The translations under genes and the position numbers were made by a program. Of a stretch of 64,000 nucleotides of DNA, positions 12,301 to 25,400 are shown in pieces (within the stretch, counting starts at the first letter, position 1; the number at the start of each line of letters is the position of its first letter). The stretch lies in contig JBAIAA010000890.1 in NCBI GenBank assembly GCA_037893245.1, positions 1,054,001 through 1,118,000 on the forward strand, in the 5' to 3' direction. The notes under the pieces were generated by a model. It made no database searches, was not told where the DNA came from, and worked only from the letters and a program-made list of their open reading frames with translations. Source of the DNA: Crossaster papposus (Eukaryota > Echinodermata > Asteroidea > Velatida > Solasteridae).

Positions 12301-12959
12301 TCAGTCCTCATCACTGCTCTCCCCGAGGTCCTGTTTGTCAATGTCATGCTGACCCACATCAGCAAAGGCATCGTTATAGAAGTCGCGGACAGTTTCAGGA
12401 GCACCAATCTCATCAATAAGTTTGAGCACGTCATGTTTCTTGGCAGGCTTCACGCAGTTAACCATGAGAGAGACAGCTGGCTTGAACTGTCCCCATTTCC
12501 TGCCCTTCTTGAGAATAACGTGCTCACAGAAGTCACCGCCATACACCTGATTAAAGCCGACTTGATCCGAATTAATGCGTAGGATCTTGGCGTTACTGAT
12601 CTTAAAAGATCGCTTGGACTTGCAATGGGCTGTTGCTGCTGCCTTGAAATCGCGACTCTTCCATTCTGTACCGTACACGTGTACGTTACCATGTTTGGCC
12701 AGAATGGCAACGTAATCATCAGTAAGGAGAATCGTATTCTGTTTTCTGATGTCCTGCTCGATCCTCCCGAATGCCCGGTCCGCTGGCAGAAAACTGTGGC
12801 CGCGGACAGGAAATGTGTACTCGATGCTCAGCTGCGGAAAGTTTTGTTTTCGCATAGCAGCCAGCATTGCTAAAACTTGATGTTCTTGTTTTGGTCGAAG
12901 CAGGAGTCTGAAAACAAGCGCAACCTTTGTAACCAAGAGGGGTTAATATCAAAGATGAT

Positions 12960-15900
12960 ATTAAATAAGGGAACAGGGATGTGGCGGCATAATAATCCTT
13001 GATACAATGTACAATTTTATTTCTTAGGCAACTTCAGCCCAGTTACATTCAAATTTGTATTTATTATATATACAAGTTAAACGACAGTCAATGATACTAT
13101 CTGTAATAAACAAAACAAGAAAAAGTTAATTAATACATTGTATTTTCACCCAGACGTGACCATTTATCATTTCCGAGCAATAAATTCATTTGTTTAGTCA
13201 GATTGTTACTTACAAAATTAGTAAAATGATTCATGTATCTGCATTAGATTTTCATATCTCAAATTTACAAGATGAAACAGGTAAATTGTCTGATTTGAGT
13301 TACATATTATTTGCATAATACATTGTCAATAAACTGGAACAGTTGTTACATGGAGCACTGTGAATATCATATTTTGCAACATATCAACTGTTCACTGATA
13401 AACCATTTTAACAAGAGCAGAATTTCTATATGATATTTATAAAGTTAAACTTAGGTTTCAATTCCTAACAAAAAAATTCTGAAAAATTACATTCACCTAT
13501 AAAGACTTCAGATCCTAACTTCACTAAAGAAGCAAACGAGTTAACCTCAAAAGGATACAATCTCAGTGATGTACACAAAGATTCACCTCAAACTGTTCAA
13601 GATGTTATTGAAAAACTTATTAGGTAGCTACAAGAAATTGCCTATTTAAAAGAAATTGCCTATTTGAAAGTTACTTCATCAGTTCCTCAGAATAAAATTG
13701 GACCATCAATAGTATGTACATATGGTCGGTAGTGCGATAAAAGAGTGTCCGACACTAGTAAAACGAGATAACCTCAAATGGACCTTAAATCTAAAAACTC
13801 CCAATTCGGCCATTATCAGACATACGAAAAATCCTAATAAAATAAAGATCTGATTAATTGTTTCCAAACAAACTATTCCCTAAAAAATCATCCTATAATA
13901 TCAGTATTAAGAAAACAAATCCAAGTATCTGGCTACACATAAATACGTGTATTTAAAATTAAATCCTCTTCATGTATTTACAGGGCCCTTTAAACCCTAA
14001 CCTAAACATGTCTTTGGGTTTGGTAAATTTGGTTTTAGACGAAATTAGGATAAAAAGAAAATTCAGTTTACCAAGTACTGGTTATGCTATTAACACAGGT
14101 AAAATATAATGCAAGCATTAAAACGATCTAAAAATGTTTAAATTTGATTTATCCTAGATTTATATGAACAAGGGTCATTTCTCATTAAGGACTCGTACCT
14201 ATCAGTCCAAGGAGAAATTCACTATTTCATGCGGGTATTACCATAATTTGATTCCTACTACTTATGGGGTAGAAGATAATTTAAAAATAAATCCACGTGC
14301 TAGCTCCGATCCACTGAAAAAGAATTACAAGCCAGCATACCGTAACCTACGCAGCGTGTGCAAAGCAGCAGATACGTTGGTATAAATGTAGCGGTACACG
14401 GAAACGGAAGAGAAGCAAGCGGGTAGCAGTTGCTGTGAAGATAACGAGCTGGGAGAGGGAGCATGAGGTGCAGAAACCACAAGCGTCCTGTCCGAACTTC
14501 AACCTGCAAAATATGGAGAAAAAAATCAAACTACCACCGTGTTATTTTACAAATGCAACACTGTAAGTTTCAAGGTCTTGATGCTAAATGCAATAAGTTT
14601 GTCTGAAAGACCGCTGCTTATCCTCAAAATGTAAATGTTGGCTTAGCAAAATTGCCTGTCTCAGGGTTATACCGCAAACTAATCAAATAACTAATTAAGT
14701 ACGACAACAATAATACTTAGATTTAACAGTGTACCATATGCTTAACTCAATGTATCACACAAAGTACAATTTGGCACTAAACATATCTTAAGGTTTAACA
14801 ATTTTCTTTTCCAGACACTGTCACCAGTGTATGGCTATTTCAGTTCACCGTCAGTGAGGAAGCTCTGTAGCACACAGCATGCTCCACAAAGAGTAACCTG
14901 TGCTGAAGAATGGATCCTTCCAGTCTCAGATGAACAAAGTGTTCTCGAGAGGAGAAAATCCTGGAAGACGTTTTCCAAACTGAAAAAACCTTCGGTGTGG
15001 AAGCCTGAAGATGAAATGGGGACTAGATGACACCGACGAAATCTTGACTGCAGAAGACCAGATTGGCTAGATGTTGATTAATGTATCAACTGCTGCATCA
15101 GACCATCAACTCCAGATGATAACCCAGAAGTTGCAGTTCCGTCATATACAATGAAACCAATGACTGTCGTTTGAAATTGATAATACGATTGTTTTGCAAA
15201 ATGTCAAAAATGTATGATGCCATTTTTGACATCCTGCCGACTACGCCGATTTTGTAACCGATGCGGCCAAGGTTACGCAGAAAGAATGCGACATACATGT
15301 AGGGTGTTTTCCCATTTACAATCAAATATTTATTTTTACACACAAAAAACGACAGTCGTTAATCAACAGCTCCAGATGCTGCAAGAGGAGACTATCAGCG
15401 ATGAAATTAGCAGAAGTCCGGCCTTGACAAGAGTAACAGCGGAGCAGTTGTAGTCTCATACACCCATGCCTCACTTAATATAATGGACGACAATGTATCG
15501 TCAACGCCACGGCAAAGCTGGCAATATTATTATAAACTTCAAGAGAAGCAAATATTATGATGCAAGGTGTGGTTGCATGAACGCCAAGCAGTCAAGTACC
15601 TTACCCATGCTTGCTTACTCTCCAAGAAGACTATTATATAATGTAAGGAATGCGAGTCCGAGCAGCGTGTTTGTTAAAAATAGTAAAGCTGTCAAATTAG
15701 TGGAACCCACATACAATGCAAATGCCAATGATGTAATGCGATATCGCGATACAAAGTGAAGAACACAAGAGGGCGCTCGCATACGGTTCAACAAACTCTA
15801 AGGATAATATTTGCAAGTGCATGATTTAATTTTAGAAAATAACACAGACTATATACAAATGATGCTTGTACGGGGCCTGGCAGCATAATTTAGTAACAAT

Positions 15901-15960
15901 TAAGTCTGGCTGGTCACACCTTTTCAACTCATCCCCCACAACCGAAATGAAAAAGTGGTT
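12960..15960. other. 3 kb unassigned DNA inside the broken DDE-like gene
   Basis: Non-coding by inspection. It contains a short palindrome TGTCAAAAATG/CATTTTTGACA at about 15198-15228 and an inverted pair ATGACTGTCGTTT / AAACGACAGTC at about 15162 and 15346. A plus-strand open stretch at 14813-15030 follows a TTTTCCAG acceptor but matches nothing I know. It could be a large intron or an insertion that removed an exon. Confidence 0.4.
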
Positions 15961-16785
15961 TCAGGCTGAAGCCATCATGTTGCTGTCCTTGCGGTTCTGG
16001 CTTTCTAGCCAGACGTACAGATGAATGTCATCTTTTCCCTGTGGATTTCCACGACCGTGGTGATGAACGACACCAAAAACATAGAGGTAGAGCTGCCGCG
16101 AATAGAAGGTTTGTCCGATTGGAGACTTTGGCAGTACTAGATTTTCCATGATGTCAAAGCAAACGGTGAATGGATCTTCAACATTGTTTAAACTGTCATA
16201 GAAACTTCTTGCGCGACGCCTGTGAAGAATGTACATGGCCGTACAGTCCCGTTTCTTTTCATCCGTGATGGATGGATCCTTCAGTTGTAGCTTGAACTTT
16301 AGGCATGCACTGCAGATGTCCACAGCAGGATGACTAAAGGCCAAGTTGAAATCATACACAAAAACACTGTAGTATAGTGCGTATGATACCTGATCATGAT
16401 TCTGATCTTTGAACAGCTGGTCATCTTCTTGACACTTAGGTCAGTTGGCAAGTATTTCCGGCCAGGTGTACCTCGGCGAGCATAATGACTAGCACGACAG
16501 GTGAACGTTGTGATGTGGTCTTGAATTGCACGCTTCATGGCAAGGTTCCTCTCCACATTTCGGGTACCTCCACGATTTTCTGGCCTCGAAATTCCATTAT
16601 TGAACCAATATTTGGCAATGTTCGACAACCGATCTTTCTTGGCACCTGAAACAATAATATGAAAGAGCTAATAAGACAAAGAATATGGCAAGATTGGGGC
16701 ATATAATAAAAAACAATATGATGTGTGCTATCATTCCATTTGTAGCCTACTACCCACCATGGGGATAACCTAGAAATGCTTTCAA

Positions 16786-17141
16786 GGGGGGGGGGGGGGG
16801 GGGGGGGGGGGGGGGCTCACCCAAACGTGCGAGCTTCAGCGGGGGAGAAGGTTCCCCAGTATTGTGTTAAATTGAAGTTGATTTTAATTGAAGTTTAATT
16901 GAAGTGTCCATAATCGTCGATTTTGAACAGCATCCCCGTCGACAGAAGGTAGCAGCCCCCAGCCGCACACGCCCCCCCCCCCCCCCCCCCCCCAATCTAC
17001 AGATGGTACTAGCCGCAGTCACCCCCCCCCCCCCCCCCTATTTGATTTTACGCAGGCCAAATGTCAAAATTTCAGCACCGCCCTCTTCAAAAACAATTCC
17101 CCCCCCTAATTCAAAATTACCTTGCTACGCCACCGACTGGG
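16786..17141. repeat. G and C homopolymer cluster next to a CAGTGGCGTAG-type repeat end
   Basis: A 30-base G run (16786-16815), a 22-base C run (16972-16993) and a 17-base C run near 17022 occur within 260 bp. At 17123-17141 the sequence CTTGCTACGCCACCGACTGG is, in reverse, the CAGTGGCGTAG-like end common to short hAT-type elements in marine invertebrates. The matching left end was not found. The cluster lies in the intron between exons 1 and 2 of the broken DDE-like gene. Confidence 0.5.
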
Positions 17142-17903
17142 ACCATTTACAAAAATGTAGAAATTAATACGAGACTTGTGACCAAAGGTATTAATACTGG
17201 GTCCTGATTTATAACATACTTACCGAAAATGCTCATGAATGAGGCCTTGCACAATGGCACTTTCTCCTTGTTTACAGTCAAAGTGAAATACTTTACTGAA
17301 ACTTCCCTAGCATTCCTCTTGTCAACATCATCTACCTTGATGAGTCGCCTCCGCACACATGTATTGATATCCATGTACGAAAGCAGGGTTGCATCCTGTT
17401 TAACTTTGTCTACAGTCGAGTAAAGCTGATTATGTGCAAAGGTTAGATCTTCATTGGAGAGGGAAGTTGCCATGCACACGTTATGGTGTGCACACGAAAT
17501 GCTAGCGATTTTTTCATCACCACTATGAGTATGATTTTTTGCAAGGGAGCGCACCGAACTGCGTGAATTGTTTCCCTTTTTACGCCCAATTGGCGAAAGC
17601 ACCACTGCCTCATCCATATCATCAAAGACCTCCATTATTATAGGCGAATTTGCGGTGAAAATGTGCGGTTATTTTAGCGCGAAGCGAGAGTGAACACGGG
17701 CGCCGCAATCATGCATCACCTGACTAAATTATGGTGCGCTGATTGGCTGAATGGAGTCGTCGGCTTTTGGGGAAAAAATAGACTGGCGCATGTCGGTTTA
17801 TGAAACAAAACATCGAATTGCAAGGCATTTTACATAGGACATGACGGCATTTGCAACGAAACAGATTTGATGATTCGATAGAGGGCGCCACGGACTCTAT
17901 AAA

Positions 17904-18376
17904 GGGTGCACCACCCTAATTGAAAGGAGAATTTTGCATTGCATGAAATGTGCCCCCACAATTTCTTTTGAAAAAAGGATGCCGTTTGGTGAAAGAAATG
18001 GTGGGATTGTGTAAATATAGCATAGGATCAACTACCTGGTTTTTGAGCTTCAATCTGAGGGCAGACTTGACAAAATTACGGTTGAAAAATGGGTCCTAAT
18101 TGCCCTAGAACGTGGAGGGGTGCCATTTGTAAAATGGCTGCTTGCAGGCTCGGGAAGTATCACTTTTCGGAAGTTGAGTTTCTTTTGGTGTGAATATTAA
18201 AAAATGTAATCGGCTAACCTACTAAAAATTGAAAAGAAATGGGAAGATAAAGACCAAGACAATAATCTGATTGTTGTTTGAGAAACCCCAGTGATGTCGG
18301 TGTGCATGAAACTTGGTCGTGAACATTGTTGATTTTACACTGTTTTCAATGGGACTTGAATTAGGCTGGTGCACCC
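17904..18376. mobile_element. MITE family 1, copy A (473 bp)
   Basis: The termini are inverted: the left end GGGTGCACCACCCTAATT pairs with the right end AATTAGGCTGGTGCACCC. The body is collinear with 58155-58638, sharing for example TGTGCCCCCACAATTTC and ATGGGTCCTAATTGCCC. No reading frame is conserved. It is a non-autonomous DNA element. The flanks (ATAA on both sides, with one extra A at left) do not settle the target-site duplication length. Confidence 0.8.
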
Positions 18377-19289
18377 ATAATGGCAGAGCCGTAGATAGAG
18401 AGAGTTGCGACTACTACGGGATTAGAAGCCATTTTGTTTCCACGTAACGCCGCGCGCGCTATCCGTGTTTTTGTACTACACGCACTCGCTGCATGCGTTT
18501 TACGCACGACTTGGCTGATCAATCGTTGTCATTGAAAAACTGCTCATCAAAGAGACACAAACATATATAGCTAATTAACAAATAAAAAAGTTTCAGGTTA
18601 CAAAAGTAATTTGAAAAGTCATTTTCGAAGAGAAGAACTATTTACACAAGGAGCTGAAGCACTGATTTCGTGTTTTGTATTCTTTTGTTTTCCTTAAGAA
18701 TGTTTTGTTTGTTAATGCCAAGAATGAAGTATACTGTATATGATTTATTGAAATGCCAGGCAAAACAGAAATATATTTAGTAACAACAAACAAAAGTAGT
18801 CAAAAGTACGACCCAGCTGGATGTTTTAATTTCTTAGATATTTAATTTTCAGGTTAACACGTAAAAGTAAACCAATGAAATACATGTACAGTTAAAATCC
18901 ATTTGTTCTAGTAAAAAAAAAAAACTTGAATTATTATTATAATATTATGAATGATTTGTTTTCTTCAGAGTGCACTGTTCCTCAGGTGACACATCATTTC
19001 TAATACTGCTTGTTTGGAATGAACACACATGTTTTTACAAATCAAAGCTCATTATACAGCCACTCAAGTCAAAGCAGTTCAATTTGATCTGGCTAGGTCA
19101 ACAATATTTGTTTGTCTTTCAACTTATTGGGGCAAGTGTTCCTGACAAATTTTGATCCATGATAGCAGCAATTGATTTGAACCAGTAACATCAGTGTACT
19201 TCAAGTACCAGCAGCGTAATTTTTACGTGACCGTAAACCTACGTACTTTTGCTATTTTTATGCCTGGCGAGTTCTGGTTGTGCATGCGC
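18377..19289. other. non-coding stretch, no gene seen
   Basis: AT-rich, with a 12-base A run near 18913. No supported coding sequence. Confidence 0.4.
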
Positions 19290-19465
19290 AGTCCCTAGTT
19301 AATTGTATACAGTTCCTAGTATTTCGTATACACGACTTTTATACCTTTTTATATAAGACCATACCTATCTAGATCAAATTTTTAACCAATAATTTTGGTT
19401 AATAGAAACAGGTATAAATCGTGTATACGAAAAAACTAGGGACTGTATACAATTAACTAGGGATT
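19290..19465. mobile_element. 176-bp fold-back MITE with long terminal repeats
   Basis: The left end AGTCCCTAGTTAATTGTATA pairs with the right end TATACAATTAACTAGGGAT, and pairing continues inward through CGTATACACGA and AGGTATAAA, giving arms of roughly 55 bp around a short loop with a second palindrome (AACCAATAATTTTGGTT). No coding capacity. The target duplication is not clear. Confidence 0.8.
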
Positions 19466-19855
19466 GTTTCCATTTATTTTGGTGAATTATGGCTGTCAAC
19501 CGTCGTTGGTCTTTATTTGTTCTACGCGTATTGAGTTTCCCTTGTCTGTGGAAATCCTTGTGATAAGCTAGTTGTAGAGACTTGCAGGAACTTGCAGGAA
19601 TTTCAACTTTCTGTCAGCCTGTTGAGGCTTTCCTTGCCGTCAAGGAAAGTTCTCCTACACAAAGGGAAAAAAAGGGTGTTGTTAATACTAAATTTGAAAA
19701 GTGTAATCATTTGAACAGACACAACTATATTGCATGCTTAATACAAAATAAAAAAATGTAAAAGCAGTGTACATGCAATCCAGTTGGGCATACGGGTAAA
19801 TGTATTTTAAACCAGAACATTTGTATTTTCTGGTGCCATACAAATCAGAATACAG

Positions 19856-19924
19856 GTCAACTCGTACGCAAGCCAACTCGTATGCGAACCAACTCGTACG
19901 CGGTCCAACTCGTACGCATGCCAA
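19856..19924 (+). repeat. four-copy 17-bp tandem repeat
   Basis: The word CCAACTCGTACGC followed by four variable bases repeats four times with small changes. It is a minor minisatellite in otherwise AT-rich non-coding DNA between the MITE and the Kolobok element. Confidence 0.75.
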
Positions 19925-20539
19925 ATATTTCTTTGTTATCTTAAAAATACTAATCAAACGAAAACATTAGTCTAAAAATATATATTATTAAAAGAAGTTA
20001 TGTCAAACGATGATTACGAAATTAAAACCAAGATGTATAATAACTGTTACACTAATGCCTTTGTAAAAAGAAAGGTCTTAAGCAATAATATTCTTAAAAA
20101 CCGAAAGAGATGAGACTGAACAGACTGAATCGCATGCAACTTGTACATTGTTACATTTAATGGAAATAAAATTGTTGACGAAAATGTAAAGCCTAAATAG
20201 TATCCCTAACTTAAAGTGCGGCTGAAGTACGTGTGGCCGATCAATCTTAATTTTCCACTGTTTAATATGTGTTTATATATACTCATTACAAATTAAACAC
20301 TTGAAAAAAAATCAAACCCCCCAAAACTGGAAAATGTGTCTTTTTTGCTGAAGCGCTTTGGTCTCGAAATTGTAAAACAAAGGTCACAGCGGCCCCGCAC
20401 TGTTTTTGTGTGTGACGTCATTGTTTGGAGTTGTATGCACCGACTAGTCTAGTGTCTGTACCGCGTTAACGCTACACGCGCGGTACATTGTCAGATTGCG
20501 TGTACATTGTACATGTACATGTACACACGCGAAAACGAC

Positions 20540-21666
20540 ATGGCGGAGTCCGACAGCGACGATTCTTGGGAGACTTACAGCGTTGATTCTGATCGTTTTT
20601 CGTGCGAAAGTGGTACGTCGTCGTCGTCAGACAATGATATTAACGTTGAGGCCTCTGAAGAGGAAATCATTGTCCGGGGTGCTGAACCCTACCGGTTTGA
20701 GCCATTGGCAGCTAGACCTGACGAAAGTAGGGGAGAGAGCGCCGAAGATGACGAGGCCGACCATGCCGCCGGCGACGCAGCAGAGCCAGTGGGGGAAAAT
20801 CGTCTCGAAAATACCGACTGGTAATGTTTATAAAAATTGTAACCCAGTTAACTTGTTAAATTATGAAGTGTGTGTATGTTTATAAAGTTTGAAAACAAAA
20901 TACCATTGTGAATTTTACCTAAACAATTCTTTCTGCTTTCTTCCAGGTGTTCATGCGGACAATGTATTGTAATGGAAACTGTGGAAAACTGAAAGTGTTG
21001 CAGAGAAATGGATGTGTTTAAAGAAAAAATCAACCATACTGACATGGATCCAGAAACACTGCAGTGTTTCACAGATCATCCCTGGTATGAGGCAACCTGC
21101 CTAAATCCAGGAACCTTAGAAACTGCCTATTTCCATTTTAAGCAGCAGTATGGAGCACGGGCTGTAGAAGGAGACAGAGCAAGGTACATGTAATGATTAA
21201 AACTTACAATTCTAATTTCAGTTAGGGTTGGTTTATGCACTTTTAATATTTGAAGTACCGTACATCTTTAAAAACCAAAAGAAATACATGTACCTGAACA
21301 TGTCAGATAAACTAATTATTAATTCATTTAAGTGATATTTTTCCATTTCTTTACTGGTTGATTAGCATGCACCTGACATAATTCATGCTACTGTATGTCT
21401 TTTGTGTTAATGTTCAATACAAAATTGGGAATGCTTTGTGAGCACATATAACCTTTTATTCACATTTCTCTTCTTTCTTTTTTTTAATTGTATCTAGCAA
21501 ATACCAGCACGTGTCGTATCGTCAGGTTGTCAGGTGGTGTTGGGGATTTCTCGGCCGACACAACCGGGTACGTTTGCCATCCTGTATTATTAACAAGACC
21601 AGGACTACCTACCCTGACCCTGAAGGAAGCTACAAAGGATTCAGATATCCGGATTTAGATGAGTAG
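20540..21666 (+). CDS. P2X7 ballast-domain-like zinc protein carried by Kolobok, one in-frame TGA
   Basis: Exons 20540-20820, 20947-21183 and 21498-21666 join in phase with GT-AG borders and give 228 codons. The N-terminus is Asp/Glu/Ser-rich (MAESDSDDSWETYSVDSD). The C-terminal half has the Cys-rich pattern DWCSCGQCIVMET, KCCRE, and RQVVRWCWGFLGRHNRVRLP ending in YKGFRYPDLDE. This matches the Zn-binding cytoplasmic ballast domain at the C-terminus of vertebrate P2X7 receptors, which in invertebrates occurs as a free-standing protein. There are no membrane segments, so it is not a channel. An in-frame TGA (20990-20992, codon 109) lies between VEN and KCC, near where relatives carry a zinc-ligand Cys. 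Its role in transposition is unknown. The domain call is firm; integrity is doubtful. Confidence 0.82.
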
Positions 21667-21768
21667 CTATGTAACTTGTAAAACAAAAGAAATACAAAAT
21701 TGACTTGCCACATATTTGTCCTAAAGTACACTTAAATTACACTGCACTGTAGGCTAATTGTTGATAAT

Positions 21769-21859
21769 GACAATAATCGAGACCTTTCACTCTTGGAACT
21801 TTACCGTCAACCAGTCTGGTTCCAAGAGCGATATCCAATTATTATTGTCAATGTCAGGC
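21769..21859. repeat. inverted repeat between the two convergent Kolobok genes
   Basis: The outer pair GACAATAAT / ATTATTGTC and the inner pair CTCTTGGAAC (21790-21799) / GTTCCAAGAG (21819-21828) can form a stem-loop. It lies between the converging 3' ends, a position suitable for a bidirectional 3'-end signal. That role is inference. Confidence 0.5.
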
Positions 21860-22423
21860 GGAGTATGTTTGGGGATCAGATTGTCAACTGCCGTAACGAT
21901 AGCCACTGCATTAATCAATGTACTATGTACTACATAGCATTAATCGCTAAGGTCGGACATTGCAATTTATAAAAAACATTCTGATAATCAACTTACAATA
22001 TGATGTGGTCTTATTTATGTACTTAAATTACTGTCATGTCATTACTTGTACACATTACATACAATGTACCCATTTTGTTCGAATGGTTCCACAATTATAA
22101 CGATACCTCCTAGTCCTAATGTCTGCACAATTATCGTTACCCAGAATGTTCAATATCTTTACATGTAGTTTTGTTTCGGGGACCACCATATTTTGATCGA
22201 AAATTGTCTGACATAATTCTAAATACTACATGTATAGTTAATTTCTAATCCTTACAAGCAATCAACTTGATTTTGTTATTTATCACCACAACAAAATATT
22301 TTTTTGTTTTAAGCCATACCAAACTGAAGAAATACATTTACTAAACATTGTATTTCAAAGTGTGGATTCGGAATGCTAAATTGTTGAATTAAAGAGGACA
22401 ATTCATCTAGCCAAAATTATGTT

Positions 22424-25400
22424 TCAATTAGTTTTTTTTCCATGTTTAGATGTTGAAGGTCCAGGCTGATCGTCGTCATCAGGCTTCCTGTTCTTGCGTT
22501 TATCATCTTTGCTCTTCTTTTGCTTCTTCTTTTTCTTTTTTTTCTTTTTTTTGCCAAAGATGACTCGCTCCGGTACGGTTACATCTGAACATCCCTCTGG
22601 CCGCCTCACAGGCTGGATTCTGGCGAATCGAGAAACAAATTTCCCGACAGCTTCCTCTTTCTTGGGGCGTTCAAATTTCGAGGAGACAAAGCCCGGGTTA
22701 CTTGTAAGTTTCCGGTACTGGCTCCTTGTATCCTTCATTTTCCCACTGCATAACTCCAGTACATTGGAGAGTATACGGTGATTGAATTCTAATTGGGAAT
22801 AGAGAGGACATATTTGTAGCATTTTAGATTAATTATGTACTTGATCAATGTTCCAAGATGTTACATGCATGTCAATCAATGTCGTTTCATCGGAAGCTAA
22901 GATACACGAACAGTAACTTTTTAATTTATCAAGTATTTATTTTCATAGGACACATGTACTTACTGTAAGTAGTTTGCACTGGCACCTTCCTTACACTGTA
23001 TCCACCTGTGGTCTGTTTGGCCCTGGGAAAACTAATGGTGAAGGCAGGATTACCCTGTCTATCCAGTGCCTGTTGCCTCCCAGAGTTCTCATTGAAATGG
23101 AGGGCAGCCAGGTAGATTCTAAAATGTGGTTTTAAGGAACATGAAAATTAATGATGTTAAAATGTGGTTAAATAATGTACACCAAACCAATGGATTTGCA
23201 GTCAATCACCTTGAAATTAAATTTATATGTTCATGGTTCATTTCCCTTACCGGCACCACATGCCTTCAAATGAAAATGCTAGCATCTTCGGGGCATATTG
23301 GATGATGAGGGCATGAAATGCTTCCACACTCGATGTTTGCATTGATGGGGAGAGCTTCTTCACATCCTTGCGTACATAAGTCGCATTCAGAATATCCTGA
23401 AGCTTCTCTGCTGGTTGCGAGCCTGTCAAAGCAGTTCATGTACATGAATGTATTAACAATTTTTAAATACATGCTGTTCAAAATTTTTTAAGCAACCTAT
23501 GCAACAAACTGCAGCCTGCGTAAATCCAATTACATGGATGTACATGTACAAAGTAATAATAACATACCTGGAGTGAGCCATTTTCTGTCCTCCAGATGAC
23601 CATGTGCACATTGGGGAAACAAGATGCTGTCATGCTGGTGGATATTCAAAACATGGTTCACAACACTGGAGAACTTGGCTAGCATCAAGTCGCCATCCCC
23701 ATCGGGTGTTGATGCAGCAACCCAATACAGATTGGTCGTTATGCCCTGAATCCAGTTTTGAATATCCCCGCAGCCTGGTTTTCTTGCAGCAGCAGTGAGC
23801 TTCTTCTTTAGACCTTTGAGAAGTACAAATAAGAAAAACAGACACCGAATAAGCCAAGGTTCAAATTATCAGAGTAATGTTCAACTACACGCACCAGCTA
23901 AAATGGAAAGTTGCAAGCCAACGGTGTCTACAATCAACTTACCTTTGGCAACATGCCACATGTCATAGAAGTGTTTGATTCCCCGGGGACAGAGCTTTTC
24001 GCGGATGTACTTTGCGATTTGCCTGTGACGGTCCGTGACAATCGTTTCGACGTCCACTTTGTGTTTATCCAGCCAATGGACTGATCTGACGAGACCCTCC
24101 AACTCCATGAGGTTTGATTTATTGCCAGTGTCACTCTTCTGTGTACATGTAAAGTGTATAATGCATGTACATGTATCAACAGTATCATGATTTACATTTG
24201 ACTGCAATACACATAAAAAACAAATTGAAATGACTAAACGTAATTATTGCTATGGATGGAAAAGATATTCACCTGAACAAGCTCTACATGCAAGACTTTG
24301 CCTTGATTCATTTCAACGACACTGTAACTTCCATATTTTGCCGAATGACCCATCGAATCTGCCCGCATGTCCATGCCAAGAAATGCTTTAGTGTTGGTTG
24401 CTTTTAAGCTGGACAAGATGGATTGCTGTTCCCGGTGCCAAATCTCGACGATGGCTGGCTGCAGAAATCTAAACGGTAAAAGAAAAAGGCTGGAAAAGCA
24501 ATGTCTTTTCCTGATTTTTTTGTTTAGTTTTATGTTTTGGGGGTCGATTTTGTATTAGTATCAAGAGTACAACCAATGCATTACCTTCAAGCCACCCTCA
24601 TCAACTTTAAAAACATTTGGGCACTATTTGTGATTTTATTTTTAATTATACATTTACACGTACATGCACTTGCTCTGATATGATGGCATGGCAGGTAAAT
24701 CAAGCACCATGGTCCATTGTATTTAAAATTCAAAATTATTATTTGGTAACCAACCTTTGCTGATGAGTAAAGAATGTTCGGCTTGATATCATGGCAACAT
24801 TTATTGAGGTTAGTGCTTGCAAAAATCTACTAATGCAGACACCAGATATGAGAATGGAGGCTGATATCAAAATGTTGCCAGCACCAACATTCCCCACCAT
24901 AGGCTGGCTCCGCCATCTGCTTATGTGGCCGCAGGATCTAATGGTGCAAGTCTGTATGACTTCAACCATCATTCCACCGTGTGGTCGATGTAGTCGTTTT
25001 CTGGAGGGGCCTGCACACTTGCTACATCTGGTGAATAGCTGCAGGAGATGGGTTTCAAAAACGAGGTATTTCTTTTCCTCCAATGGCCCAACTTCTTCAC
25101 TGGGTTTGTCTTCTGATCTGCAAACATTTAATAAAACAAGAATTAGTGTAACTGGAGGTAGGCATGTAGTAATTGGAAGCTGTAAATCCTGACCCTCTGA
25201 ATCGTACTGCTCCCCTCCCCCATAATCCTCACCACCCCAAATAATAGTAAAATTAAGGGGAAACGAAATCAAAACCAACACAGAAGTACAATCCAACAAA
25301 CAAGTTTACAACAAGGCAGCCGAAAAGTGAATAATGGAATTACTCTTTGTCAAAGTTTGAGTCGGAGCTTGGGTCACTGGACACTTTGTAACTGTCGCTA

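Larger units (their letters stand above)
12301..17635 (-). pseudogene. DDE-like repeat gene (DUF7869-type), broken
   Basis: Minus-strand exons: 17224-17635 (ATG start, GTAAGT donor), about 15961-16645, and 12301-12907. They match a family widespread in insects, cnidarians and other invertebrates, with RRGTPGRKYLPTDLSVKKM, a Cys pair in DICSAC, then FDIMENLVLP...IGQTFYSRQLYLY (first Asp), DSCFDQNKN (second Asp) and FPVRGHSFLPADRAFGRIE (final acidic residues). The pattern suggests an RNase H-fold transposase-like enzyme. DUF7869 is the name I recall for the domain. Lesions: a one-base frameshift near 16420, TGA at 15961-15963 after SNMMASA, and a frameshift near 12890-12895. Part of the chain between the second and third exons is missing, replaced by about 3 kb of unassigned DNA. 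Confidence 0.7.

Noticed and set aside
22494..22781. Plus-strand frame with a Phe-rich run opposite the Kolobok tail
   Set aside because: It is the complement of the Lys-rich nuclear-localisation tail of the transposase, whose exon phases fit.
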